DNA of 42,381 nt. Source: an uncultured Porphyromonadaceae bacterium. Its GTDB lineage: Bacteria; Bacteroidota; Bacteroidia; Bacteroidales; Muribaculaceae. Below are positions 1 through 8,407 of the stretch, piece by piece; positions within the stretch are counted from its first letter, which is position 1; every line of letters starts with the position of its first letter. The stretch lies in NCBI GenBank assembly GCA_900540625.1, contig UQGP01000020.1, positions 1 through 42,381 on the forward strand, read 5' to 3'. Below the pieces are notes generated by a model. It was not told the DNA's origin, searched no databases, and saw only the letters and a program-made list of their open reading frames with translations. The translations under genes and the position numbers were made by a program.

Positions 1-55
1 AAATTGAGTTCTACAAAATGATTCATTAATTTTGCACTTGCCACTTGACTCTACA
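1..55 (+). mobile_element. IS30-family element, 3' end (transposase C-terminus and terminal inverted repeat)
   Basis: The first bases encode the last residues of a transposase (IEFYKMIH, stop at 27-29). The terminal repeat follows at 35-55 and reads, from its tip inward, TGTAGAGTCAAGTGGCAAG. The same tail and repeat occur on the minus strand at 17344-17533, where the reading continues into NDRPKKKLGFSTP, a typical C-terminal motif of IS30-family transposases. The rest of the element lies left of the window. The tip is only 24 bp from the promoter of the next gene. Confidence 0.85.
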
Positions 56-78
56 TACGTATAAATTGACGCTGTTTT

Positions 79-110
79 TTTGCGGATGGCGAAAAATATG
101 CGTAGCTTTG
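79..110 (+). promoter_or_regulatory. Bacteroidetes-type promoter of the DUF2007-like gene
   Basis: A TTTG box at 79-82 is followed after 20 bp by TAGCTTTG (103-110), matching the TTTG / TAnnTTTG pattern of the Bacteroidetes primary sigma factor. Transcription would start near 115, so the ATG at 144 is the natural start of the gene. The promoter lies just outside the IS30 end. Confidence 0.65.
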
Positions 111-143
111 CGAAACAATCAAAAATCAAACAAACAATCCGTT

Positions 144-602
144 ATGAAGGAAATTAGAAGAAGTCCGTATATTACGGAATTGCAGGAGCTTGAATCCGCC
201 TTGAAGGGCTCGGATATAGACGCGGAGATTGTCGAGAACAACGCAGATGTGTTCAACCCGACGGGAGGCATGGTCACCTATTCGCTGTACGTGGAGGATG
301 ATGATGCCGAAAAAGCCGCGGCCATTGCGGCAAAATGCAATCCGGACAATGCGAAAGGCGTGACTTACTGCCGCGAATGTGGAGGCGAGAATATCACCAA
401 GGAGGTCGTGCGCAAAAAGCTTCCTATATACTTCGTAATCATTGGAATGGCCGTGCTTGCTGCCGGCTTTTTCCTCCCCGGACGCGTCTTGCAGTGGACC
501 TGCCTGATTGTAGGTATCGTGCTTGTGGTCAATACTTTCGTTCCGTACAAAAAGACGTTGTATTATTGCAATGACTGCAAGAAATACTTTAAGGATATTT
601 GA
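144..602 (+). CDS. DUF2007-like membrane protein with zinc ribbon
   Basis: This 152-residue protein has three parts. Residues 1 to about 70 resemble the DUF2007 'putative signal transducing protein' domain (an ELQELESAL helix, then a strand around TYSLYVEDDDAEKAAAIA). Next is a first half zinc ribbon (YCRECGG), then two predicted membrane segments (IYFVIIGMAVLAAGFFL and WTCLIVGIVLVVNTFV), and a C-terminal YYCNDCKK pair. The four cysteines may bind one zinc with the membrane hairpin between them. I chose the ATG at 144 because the promoter at 79-110 excludes the upstream in-frame start, which lies inside the IS end. The function of the family is unknown. Confidence 0.8.
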   Translation: MKEIRRSPYITELQELESALKGSDIDAEIVENNADVFNPTGGMVTYSLYVEDDDAEKAAAIAAKCNPDNAKGVTYCRECGGENITKEVVRKKLPIYFVIIGMAVLAAGFFLPGRVLQWTCLIVGIVLVVNTFVPYKKTLYYCNDCKKYFKDI

Positions 603-707
603 CGGGAAGTTGCAGATAATCGGAGCGATTGGGCCCGTCACTCGATAGGGGTCTGCGGCGAGAAATACAGCGAAAATTTTTGACGCGAAAATTTTTTTGA
701 AAAAATA

Positions 708-739
708 TTTGGTCGGTTCGCCGAAAGGTTGTACCTTTG
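708..739 (+). promoter_or_regulatory. Promoter of tRNA-Lys
   Basis: TTTG at 708-711 and TACCTTTG at 732-739 are spaced by 20 bp, a near-consensus Bacteroidetes promoter. It lies 40 bp upstream of the mature tRNA 5' end, leaving a short leader to be removed by RNase P. Confidence 0.7.
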
Positions 740-778
740 CATCCGCAAAGAGGGCAAAGCGATGCCCGTCGGAAGCAT

Positions 779-851
<73 letters not shown>

Positions 852-860
852 CTTGATTGA

Positions 861-910
861 AAGGGATTACAACACAGCGCATCAGGCGTTGGATGTAATC
901 CCTTCTTTTT
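861..910 (+). terminator. Intrinsic terminator after tRNA-Lys
   Basis: An 11-bp perfect stem (AAGGGATTACA at 861-871 with TGTAATCCCTT at 894-904) is followed by TTCTTTTT, directly downstream of the tRNA. Confidence 0.85.
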
Positions 911-1089
911 GTGTGCATATATGGGTCGGAAGCAGAACTCAATTGTGTGGAAAGGGACAGCTATCGAATAGGTCGATCCGTTCACCCTAATATCTAAATT
1001 CATAGATACGGCATACCTCATCAGTGGAAAGTTCAAGGCCGACTACCCACACAATTAGTTATAGGAGCTTATGTTTAATGCTTCCTTTT

Positions 1090-1641
1090 TTACTTGTTGT
1101 CTAATCTTATAAAGTAATCTATATCCTCTTTGATGAGCTCTTTAAACTTATTATTGACTTCCTTAATGGTATTCAGACATGAAGCTTCATTCCGGAAGTC
1201 AGTTATGGGTCGTGTATAAACAGCGAAAGTCCAACGGGCATCGGGGTCAGGATCGTTGCATTGCACTATATAAGGGTTCTCAATAGAGAGTTTTTTGACT
1301 TTATCGGGTTTTTCCCATTTATCCTCATTTTCCCAGCCTTCCCACGAGTCGTTTTTGGCGTTATAATACATCATAAAGGCAAGGATTGGTTGTCCGCTGT
1401 CATTAAAGTTGTCTATTCTCAATATAGAAACATGTCGCTTGTAGCCTTCTGTCATTATGCTATATCGTAGCATTGGCTTTTCTACTGCTCCGACCGAGCT
1501 CCCCTCGTTGTTATTGCTATTAGGCTTCTCTACATGTTCTTTGATGAATGAGATTATAGCTTCAATCTTTTTGTTATATGCAAAGAAAAAATCCTTTGCA
1601 AGGTTAACCTGTTTGAATATTTCTACTTCGTAGTTCTCCAT
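1090..1641 (-). CDS. Unknown protein, partner of the PD-(D/E)XK protein
   Basis: A 183-residue protein that I do not recognise. It has no signal peptide or membrane segment. The N-terminal half looks helical (KQVNLAKDFFFAYNKKIEAI), followed by a polar asparagine-rich linker around residues 42-50, a mixed alpha/beta part, and a Trp-rich acidic patch (NDSWEGWENEDKWEKPDK). The end is again helical and charged. Its start overlaps the end of the upstream nuclease-like gene by 19 bp, so the two are almost certainly translated from one mRNA and may act together. The region is AT-rich compared with nifJ, which suggests an accessory origin. The pairing with a nuclease suggests defence, but the sequence shows no known domain. 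Confidence 0.75.
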   Translation of the reverse strand: MENYEVEIFKQVNLAKDFFFAYNKKIEAIISFIKEHVEKPNSNNNEGSSVGAVEKPMLRYSIMTEGYKRHVSILRIDNFNDSGQPILAFMMYYNAKNDSWEGWENEDKWEKPDKVKKLSIENPYIVQCNDPDPDARWTFAVYTRPITDFRNEASCLNTIKEVNNKFKELIKEDIDYFIRLDNK

Positions 1642-2288
1642 CCTATTATATTATTAAGATTGTTTTTTGCATCGGAAAAGCTATACCTATCTAATTTAAA
1701 TTTAAATTCAGATATAAATTCTGATAATGGTGAATAGCTGTTTATCCCCAGTACCTCAAAAGCCTTTAGCAATAGATCAATAATTCGCCCTTTATTATTC
1801 TGGTTATACACGGCACTACAAAGTCTGCGCCAGGAAGTCTGATAAACTTCTTCATTTTCTGCAGATTTGCCGTTTTTGCCGCCGTTCCCATCTACTGCAA
1901 TCAGATAAACTTTCTTTTTTTTGCCCGGATAGCTCTCTTTCTTATATGCTTCAAGCTCGGAATTCCATTGTTTTGGATCTTGAGGATTACTATCATTACG
2001 TTTGGCCTCTATGATAACATCAACATTATCAAATTGGAATATAACATCCGGCTCAACGAATCTCGAGTGATTGGTTCCTTCAATGCCTTCCAAATGCGGC
2101 CAGAACATCACATCCTTAAGGCTCGTAGGCGATTGGATGTCAGTGGGTAATTCCGATGCCTCTCGGAAAATGTTCCACATTTTTTCCGGCGGCAGCAGGC
2201 TTAGGATTTCAAACACAGCCGAGGTCTTCATATCCTCATATATTTCTGAGGGAGGAAGCTCTCGTTTTTGTATGTAGTAATGTATCAT
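1623..2288 (-). CDS. PD-(D/E)XK nuclease-like protein adjoining the CRISPR array
   Basis: This 221-residue soluble protein carries a recognisable PD-(D/E)XK core: E79-P-D81 (EPDVIFQF), then a strand ending in E94-A-K96 (VDVIIEAKRND), then a helix with glutamine and tryptophan (QWNSELEAYKK) and a further strand (KKVYLIAVDG). This order fits restriction-endonuclease-like folds. I see no methylase, helicase or CARF domain. The ATG lies 36 bp from the last, degenerate CRISPR repeat, and the gene points the same way as the inferred array transcript, so read-through from the array is possible. It overlaps the next gene by 19 bp. It could be a CRISPR accessory nuclease, an independent two-gene defence system, or a restriction remnant; the sequence alone does not decide. 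Confidence 0.8.
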   Translation of the reverse strand: MIHYYIQKRELPPSEIYEDMKTSAVFEILSLLPPEKMWNIFREASELPTDIQSPTSLKDVMFWPHLEGIEGTNHSRFVEPDVIFQFDNVDVIIEAKRNDSNPQDPKQWNSELEAYKKESYPGKKKKVYLIAVDGNGGKNGKSAENEEVYQTSWRRLCSAVYNQNNKGRIIDLLLKAFEVLGINSYSPLSEFISEFKFKLDRYSFSDAKNNLNNIIGWRTTK

Positions 2289-2324
2289 ATTCAGAATACT
2301 TTAAAGTTACTCTTATAGAAAGAA

Positions 2325-4141
2325 ACCTTAATCCTTGTTTTAGTGGAGGATGGTCTCGGAGAAAAGGGTTCAGTTTGAGATGGACAAAGCATACACGTCT
2401 TAATCCTTGTTTTAGTGGAGGATGGTCTCGGAGATGTACTTAACCTGCAAACAATGAAGAAACTTACCCGTCTTAATCCTTGTTTTAGTGGAGGATGGTC
2501 TCGGAGAACGCCTATTTCTGGCAAGCAATCCAAGACAAAATGAGTCTTAATCCTTGTTTTAGTGGAGGATGGTCTCGGAGTGGACAAGCGCTGGCGCGCT
2601 TGCACAACACAGGCAGAGTCTTAATCCTTGTTTTAGTGGAGGATGGTCTCGGAGACCCAATAGGGGGAAAGTACTTTATATATAAAACCTCAAAAAGTCT
2701 TAATCCTTGTTTTAGTGGAGGATGGTCTCGGAGTGGCGTCAGGTCGTCGCGTCCTGACACGCGTCGCAGTGTCTTAATCCTTGTTTTAGTGGAGGATGGT
2801 CTCGGAGACTGACATCATAGAGCTACTGAAGCTAGCCCAAACCGTCTTAATCCTTGTTTTAGTGGAGGATGGTCTCGGAGTTAAAGGTGGCAAGGAACCT
2901 ATAGTTCCAAACCCACCTTGTCTTAATCCTTGTTTTAGTGGAGGATGGTCTCGGAGTGCCACAAAAGACGGCGACACGTTTAAGGTAGCGGCCGCCGTTG
3001 TCTTAATCCTTGTTTTAGTGGAGGATGGTCTCGGAGAGGCCAGTAGATGTTGGAATCGTGGCCAAGACAGCAGGTCTTAATCCTTGTTTTAGTGGAGGAT
3101 GGTCTCGGAGAACTTGGAAAATAGTTATTAACGGCTTCGGCGAAAGTTGTCTTAATCCTTGTTTTAGTGGAGGATGGTCTCGGAGAGAGACCCCTAAGAA
3201 GGGATACTCGGATGAAATATACAGTCTTAATCCTTGTTTTAGTGGAGGATGGTCTCGGAGACCCTAAAGGGTCGTCGATTAACCTGGCTAAGCGCCGTCT
3301 TAATCCTTGTTTTAGTGGAGGATGGTCTCGGAGAATACTACTATACCTTACAGTATTCCTTTGCATAGTCTTAATCCTTGTTTTAGTGGAGGATGGTCTC
3401 GGAGTGCATTATAAAGATCTGAAATACGCGATAGAAAAAGTCTTAATCCTTGTTTTAGTGGAGGATGGTCTCGGAGCGCTTAACGCGGATTTAATTCGTG
3501 CGTTCCTCCTCCCGTCTTAATCCTTGTTTTAGTGGAGGATGGTCTCGGAGCCCCTCGTCAGAAACCCTAAAGGGTCGTCGGCTGACCTGTCTTAATCCTT
3601 GTTTTAGTGGAGGATGGTCTCGGAGTTTGATAAAGAAGATGGCTTACGCAATACTATCTATACCGTCTTAATCCTTGTTTTAGTGGAGGATGGTCTCGGA
3701 GAATAAAATATTCTTCCGCTACGGAGAGACAACAGTGGTCTTAATCCTTGTTTTAGTGGAGGATGGTCTCGGAGAAGGGGTATTCGGACACAATATTCAC
3801 AATCCAGGCCGCGTCTTAATCCTTGTTTTAGTGGAGGATGGTCTCGGAGGATAACAAATCTCAAACGTGAACTAGCACATATAACGTCTTAATCCTTGTT
3901 TTAGTGGAGGATGGTCTCGGAGTAATGTAAACAATAATAGATAGCATATGTATAAACGTCTTAATCCTTGTTTTAGTGGAGGATGGTCTCGGAGCTTTAA
4001 ACTAGGAGGCCACATCTATGCTCCAAAGGCTGTCTTAATCCTTGTTTTAGTGGAGGATGGTCTCGGAGAAGTCTACGCTTGCGCAGAAGCTAAATTTGGG
4101 GATGGTCTTAATCCTTGTTTTAGTGGAGGATGGTCTCGGAG
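2325..4141 (-). CRISPR. CRISPR array, 25 repeats and 24 spacers, no adjacent cas genes
   Basis: Twenty-five copies of a 37-bp repeat begin at 2325, 2397, 2470, 2544, 2618, 2697, 2771, 2844, 2920, 3000, 3074, 3149, 3224, 3297, 3368, 3440, 3514, 3589, 3665, 3738, 3813, 3886, 3958, 4032 and 4105. On the plus strand each starts GTCTTAATCCTTG and ends GGATGGTCTCGGAG. Spacers are 34 to 43 bp. The copies appear identical except the leftmost, which has AC in place of the first GT. A degenerate terminal repeat marks the leader-distal end, so the array should be transcribed on the minus strand from a leader right of 4141. In that sense the repeat ends in ATTAAGAC, like the 8-nt tag of type I/III crRNAs, and can form an ATCCT/AGGAT stem. 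Variable spacer length also fits type III. Type assignment is inference because no cas gene is in the window. Confidence 0.97.
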
Positions 4142-4300
4142 AGCAACTTTTGGAAGTGTCTGTCAGCGAGACTGTTGTAACGATATTTTTAATTTCGTTA
4201 ACGTTTGGAGACCAAAAATATGTACCTTTTCGGGTGTTATCACAGATGCAAATTTACGAATTTTCGGTGAGTGCGAATATGTTTTTCGAAAAAATTTTGG
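4142..4300 (-). promoter_or_regulatory. Probable CRISPR leader
   Basis: This AT-rich, non-coding stretch abuts the non-degenerate end of the array. On the minus strand it holds TAAATTTG (4256 down to 4249), matching the Bacteroidetes -7 box, about 107 bp before the first repeat. A clear -33 box is not visible. From 4300 to 4446 I see no gene. Confidence 0.6.
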
Positions 4301-4446
4301 CGTCTATTTTGCGGTGATGCCCGAGAGTCCGGTGATCAGGATCAATAAAGCAGGCATCGTGATTTCGGCGATTGCCGAATAATGGCATCGCGATCGTGGG
4401 AGGCAAATTCATGCGATTAGGTTTCCGGAATTTTATCGGGTGATAT

Positions 4447-4485
4447 AACAACAGCCCTCGTCGATGGTTGGCGAGGGCTGTTGTT
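4447..4485 (-). terminator. Terminator hairpin after nifJ
   Basis: A 14-bp perfect stem (AACAACAGCCCTCG with CGAGGGCTGTTGTT) and an 11-nt loop lie 20 bp past the nifJ stop. The 3' side on the minus strand is TTGTTATATC, only moderately T-rich. It also separates nifJ from the CRISPR leader. Confidence 0.75.
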
Positions 4486-4505
4486 GTGTTCGGGAACCTA
4501 TGAGG

Positions 4506-7500
4506 TTATTTGTTCTTCTCTTCGATTTTCTCGACCAGAGGATCTACGCCCCACTGCTGCTGGGAGAGGCGGCGGTAGTTGTTGTAGCGCCACTGGGCGT
4601 TGGCCTTGGCGGCAGCGAAGAGTTCGGCGGCTTCGTTGGGGTAGGCTTTGACTACGGAAGCGTAGCGAACTTCGCCCTTGAGGAAGTCTTCGAATTTGTC
4701 CCATTGGGGTTCTTTGCTGTCGAGGCTGAAGGGGTTCTGACCTTGCTCTTCGAGTGCGGGGTTGTAGCGCCACAGGTGCCAATATCCGCATTCGACGGCG
4801 CGTTGCTCCTCGTTCTGGCTGTGTCCCATACCGGCTTTGATGCCGTGGTTGATACAGGGCGAGTATGCGATGACCAGCGAAGGTCCGTCGTAAGCTTCGG
4901 CTTCGCGCAGGGCCTTGAGGGTCTGTGCTTGGTCGGCGCCCATAGCGATTTGTGCGCAGTATACATAGCCGTAAGTCGAGGCGATAAGGCCGAGGTCCTT
5001 CTTGCGAATACGCTTGCCGGAGGCGGCAAACTTGGCAATGGCGCCTAAGGGCGTAGCCTTGGAGGCCTGGCCGCCGGTGTTGGAGTATACCTCGGTGTCA
5101 AGTACGAGGACATTGACGTTTTTGCCCGAAGCGAGGACGTGGTCCAGGCCGCCGAAGCCTATGTCGTAGGCGGCGCCGTCACCGGCGATAATCCATTGCG
5201 AACGAGCGGCGATGAAGCCTTTGAGCTCGACAATTTCGCGGCAGGTGTCGCATCCGCAGGCTTGGCACAAGGGCACAATCTTGTCAGCGACTTCGCGTGT
5301 GGAAGCGGCGTTGTGGGGTGCATCGAGCCATTGCTGAGCAAGTGCCTTGATTTGATCGGAGCACTTGGCGCATTCTTGGGTCTTACGCATCAGGTCGGCT
5401 ACGCGCATACGGATTTTCTCGGTGGCGATGTTCATGCCGAGGCCGAATTCGGCGAAGTCCTCGAAGAGCGAGTTGGCCCAAGCGGGACCGTGGCCGGCGG
5501 CGTTGACGGTGTAGGGCGTCGAGGGTACCGAGCCCGAGTATATGGACGAGCAGCCGGTGGCGTTGGCTACCATTTCGTGGTCGCCGAAGAGTTGGCTGAT
5601 GAGTTTGACATACGGAGTTTCGCCGCAGCCCGAGCATGCGCCCGAGAACTCAAAGAGCGGTTGTGCAAACTGGCTGTTCTTGACGGTGGCTTTGGTGTCT
5701 ACCAAGTCGGCTTTGCTGCTGACTTTTTCGGCGCAGTAGTCCCATTCGGGCTGAACATCGAGCTGGCTTTCCAGAGGTTTCATCTCCAAAGCCTTGACGC
5801 CCTTCTTGCCGGGGCAAACATCTACGCAGTTTCCGCAGCCGAGGCAGTCGAGTACATCGACGGCTTGGATGAAACGTGTGCCGGCCATAGTCTTGCCGAT
5901 GGTGGCAAGTGTGCGTTCTTCGTCGAAAGGTGCGGCCTGCATCTCGTCGGCATCGAGCACGAAGGGACGGATGGCGGCGTGAGGACATACAAAGGCGCAC
6001 TTGTTACATTGGATACAGTTCTCGGGATTCCATTCGGGGACGAAGGCAGCCACACCGCGTTTTTCGTAGCGGGCGGTGGAGTTCTGCCATGTTCCGTCGG
6101 GGATAGCTTCGAAGTCGCTGACCTTGAGCAGGTCGCCGTCCTGTGCATTGATGGGGCGAACGATGTCGCGTACAAATGCGGGGGCGTTGTCCACGGCGAC
6201 TTCGTCATCGGGGAGCTGTGCCCATGCGGGGTCTACGGTTAGGGTGTGGTATTCGTTGCCGCGGTCTACGGCTGCATAGTTCTTATCGACGACGTCCTGG
6301 CCCTTCTTGCCGTAGGACTTGACGATGAATTTCTTCATCTGCTCTACGGCCAGGTCTACGGGTATCACCTCGGTGATGCGGAAGAATGCGCTTTGCAGGA
6401 TGGTGTTGGTGCGGTTGCCCAGACCGATTTCCTGTGCGATGCGCGTTGCATCGATGTAGTATACGGTGATATTGTGCTGTGCAAAGTAGCGCTTAACCTT
6501 ATTGGGCAGGTGTTTGGCCAGCTGCTCTCCTTCCCAGATGGTGTTGAGCAGGAATGTGCCGCCGTCGCGCAGTCCGCGTGTAACGTCGTACATGTGCAGG
6601 TATGCCTGAACGTGACATGCCACGAAGTTGGGGGTGTTCACCAGATAGGTCGAGCGGATGGGCTTGTCGCCGAAACGCAGGTGCGAGCAGGTGAAGCCGC
6701 CGGACTTCTTGGAGTCGTAGGCGAAGTATGCCTGGCAGTATTTGTCGGTGTTGTCGCCGATGATTTTTACGGAGTTCTTGTTTGCCCCCACGGTGCCGTC
6801 GGCGCCCAGGCCGTAGAACTTAGCCTCGAATGTCGAGGAATCGCCCAGTGCCATTTCCTTGACGGGGGGCAGCGAGGTGAAGGTTACGTCGTCGACTATG
6901 CCCATAGTGAAGTGGTCCTTGGGCTGGGGCAGTGCGAGGTTTTCGTATAATCCGACGATTTGTGCGGGAGTGGTGTCCTTGGAGGCCAGTCCGAAGCGTC
7001 CGCCGATGATCATGGGGGCGTTTTCGCGGCCGTAGAAGGCTTCCTTGACGTCCAGGAGCAGAGGCTCGCCGTTGGCTCCGGGTTCCTTGGTGCGGTCGAG
7101 TACGGCTATGCGCTTTGTTGTGGCGGGTACGGCTGCCAGCAGGTGCTTGACTGAGAATGGGCGGAACAGGTGTACGCTTACGAGGCCGACTTTCTCGCCT
7201 TTGGCGGTGAGGTAGTCTATGGCTTCTTTGGCGGCCTGTGTGACGCTGCCCATTGCGATGATTACGCGGTCGGCATCCTTGGCTCCGTAGTAGCTGAACA
7301 GGTGGTATTCGCGACCGGTGATTTTGGTGATTTCGGCCATGTATCCTTCGACGATGTCGGGCACGGCGTTATAGTGTCGGTTGCAGGCTTCGCGGTGCTG
7401 GAAGAACACGTCGCCGTTTTCGGCCATACCGCGTGATACGGGTGCTTCGGGTGTGAGGGCACGTGCGCGGAAGTCGGCGAGTGCCTTGCGGTCCAACAGC

Positions 7501-8084
7501 GGTTCGAGGTCTTCCTGTTGCATTTCTTCCACTTTCTGGATTTCGTGCGAGGTGCGGAAGCCGTCAAAGAAGTTGACGAAAGGTACGCTGCTCTTGATGG
7601 CGGCCAGATGTGCCACACCGGCCAAGTCCATAACTTCCTGTACCGAACCTTCGGCAAGCATAGCAAATCCGGTCTGGCGTACGGACATCACGTCCTGATG
7701 ATCGCCGAATATGCTCAATGCGTGGCTGGCCAAAGTACGTGCCGACACGTGGAACACTGTCGGGAGCAGCTCGCCTGCAATCTTGTACATGTTGGGAATC
7801 ATCAGCAGCAGTCCTTGCGAGGCTGTGTATGTCGTTGTCAGCGCTCCGGCTTGCAGCGACCCGTGCACGGCGCCGGCGGCGCCGCCTTCGCTCTGCATCT
7901 CCTGTACCAGTACCGTCTCGCCAAAGATATTGCGGCGGCCGGCTGCGGACCATTCGTCCACATATTCGGCCATTGTCGAAGACGGGGTGATCGGGTAGAT
8001 GGCAGCGACTTCCGAGAACATGTAGCTCACGTGGGCAGCGGCTTGATTGCCGTCGCATGTTACGAATTTCTTTTCTCTACTCAT
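4506..8084 (-). CDS. nifJ: Pyruvate:ferredoxin (flavodoxin) oxidoreductase
   Basis: A cytoplasmic enzyme of 1192 residues, the usual length for single-chain PFOR. It oxidises pyruvate with CoA to acetyl-CoA and CO2 and passes electrons to ferredoxin or flavodoxin. In order: the N-terminal pyruvate/TPP-binding domain (NQAAAHVSYMFSEVAAIYPITPSS), the transketolase C-like and gamma domains, two [4Fe-4S] motifs (CIQCNKCAFVCP and CLGCGNCVDVCP), the proximal cluster motif CSGCGETPY, and the TPP-binding segment GDGAAYDIGFGGLDH with SNTGGQASKATP. I chose the ATG at 8084 (MSREKKFVTCDGNQ) because a -7 box at 8149-8156 lies between it and the longer upstream in-frame start. It appears monocistronic, with its own promoter and terminator. 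PFOR points to an anaerobe. Confidence 0.97.
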   Translation of the reverse strand: MSREKKFVTCDGNQAAAHVSYMFSEVAAIYPITPSSTMAEYVDEWSAAGRRNIFGETVLVQEMQSEGGAAGAVHGSLQAGALTTTYTASQGLLLMIPNMYKIAGELLPTVFHVSARTLASHALSIFGDHQDVMSVRQTGFAMLAEGSVQEVMDLAGVAHLAAIKSSVPFVNFFDGFRTSHEIQKVEEMQQEDLEPLLDRKALADFRARALTPEAPVSRGMAENGDVFFQHREACNRHYNAVPDIVEGYMAEITKITGREYHLFSYYGAKDADRVIIAMGSVTQAAKEAIDYLTAKGEKVGLVSVHLFRPFSVKHLLAAVPATTKRIAVLDRTKEPGANGEPLLLDVKEAFYGRENAPMIIGGRFGLASKDTTPAQIVGLYENLALPQPKDHFTMGIVDDVTFTSLPPVKEMALGDSSTFEAKFYGLGADGTVGANKNSVKIIGDNTDKYCQAYFAYDSKKSGGFTCSHLRFGDKPIRSTYLVNTPNFVACHVQAYLHMYDVTRGLRDGGTFLLNTIWEGEQLAKHLPNKVKRYFAQHNITVYYIDATRIAQEIGLGNRTNTILQSAFFRITEVIPVDLAVEQMKKFIVKSYGKKGQDVVDKNYAAVDRGNEYHTLTVDPAWAQLPDDEVAVDNAPAFVRDIVRPINAQDGDLLKVSDFEAIPDGTWQNSTARYEKRGVAAFVPEWNPENCIQCNKCAFVCPHAAIRPFVLDADEMQAAPFDEERTLATIGKTMAGTRFIQAVDVLDCLGCGNCVDVCPGKKGVKALEMKPLESQLDVQPEWDYCAEKVSSKADLVDTKATVKNSQFAQPLFEFSGACSGCGETPYVKLISQLFGDHEMVANATGCSSIYSGSVPSTPYTVNAAGHGPAWANSLFEDFAEFGLGMNIATEKIRMRVADLMRKTQECAKCSDQIKALAQQWLDAPHNAASTREVADKIVPLCQACGCDTCREIVELKGFIAARSQWIIAGDGAAYDIGFGGLDHVLASGKNVNVLVLDTEVYSNTGGQASKATPLGAIAKFAASGKRIRKKDLGLIASTYGYVYCAQIAMGADQAQTLKALREAEAYDGPSLVIAYSPCINHGIKAGMGHSQNEEQRAVECGYWHLWRYNPALEEQGQNPFSLDSKEPQWDKFEDFLKGEVRYASVVKAYPNEAAELFAAAKANAQWRYNNYRRLSQQQWGVDPLVEKIEEKNK

Positions 8085-8148
8085 TGTTGGTGGTTTATGT
8101 TGTTGTATTTCAGTTTTTTCGAAACTGTACCTTGTGGATAATCCAGCG

Positions 8149-8156
8149 CAAAGGTA
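8149..8156 (-). promoter_or_regulatory. Promoter -7 box of nifJ
   Basis: TACCTTTG on the minus strand matches the TAnnTTTG consensus and places the transcription start near 8144, about 60 nt before the nifJ ATG at 8084. The -33 box is weak. The rest of 8157-8338 shows no convincing gene. Confidence 0.55.
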
Positions 8157-8338
8157 CGATTTTTTTCGCAATTACGATGCGCCGTTAAAATACTTTAATA
8201 CTGAGCCGTAGCGCACGCATATACGCGAGCCTTAACCGCTGTGTCTCTAACGGCTTACGTCCGGCCTTATTTGCGCTGTATTCCGCCGTTGTTTTTGGCG
8301 GTCGATGCGGATGTTTCCGAAGGTTGTCAGATGTGTTT

Positions 8339-8376
8339 GCGCCTGAAAAGTGCGGCAGGTCGCACTTTTCAGGCGC
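8339..8376 (-). terminator. Strong hairpin after the TonB-type receptor gene
   Basis: A 16-bp perfect stem (GCGCCTGAAAAGTGCG / CGCACTTTTCAGGCGC) with a 6-nt loop, 31 bp past the receptor stop codon. No long T tract follows on the minus strand, so it may act as an RNA 3' end or in factor-dependent termination. Confidence 0.65.
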
Positions 8377-8407
8377 AGGGTGGGGCTTATGGTTGGCGCG
8401 GAGGATA

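Noticed and set aside
1090..2288. Classical restriction-modification operon
   Set aside because: No methyltransferase or specificity subunit is present; only a PD-(D/E)XK-like core and an unknown partner.
2156..4382. Many open frames across the repeat array, on both strands, with repeated LNPCFSGGWSR or LRDHPPLKQGLR segments
   Set aside because: They are translations of the 37-bp CRISPR repeat and change frame with spacer length; no protein is encoded.
5139..6242. Plus-strand frame of 367 codons and others antisense to nifJ
   Set aside because: nifJ motifs are intact on the minus strand; the antisense frames are low-complexity Gly/Val/Ala-rich and arise from GC-biased codons.
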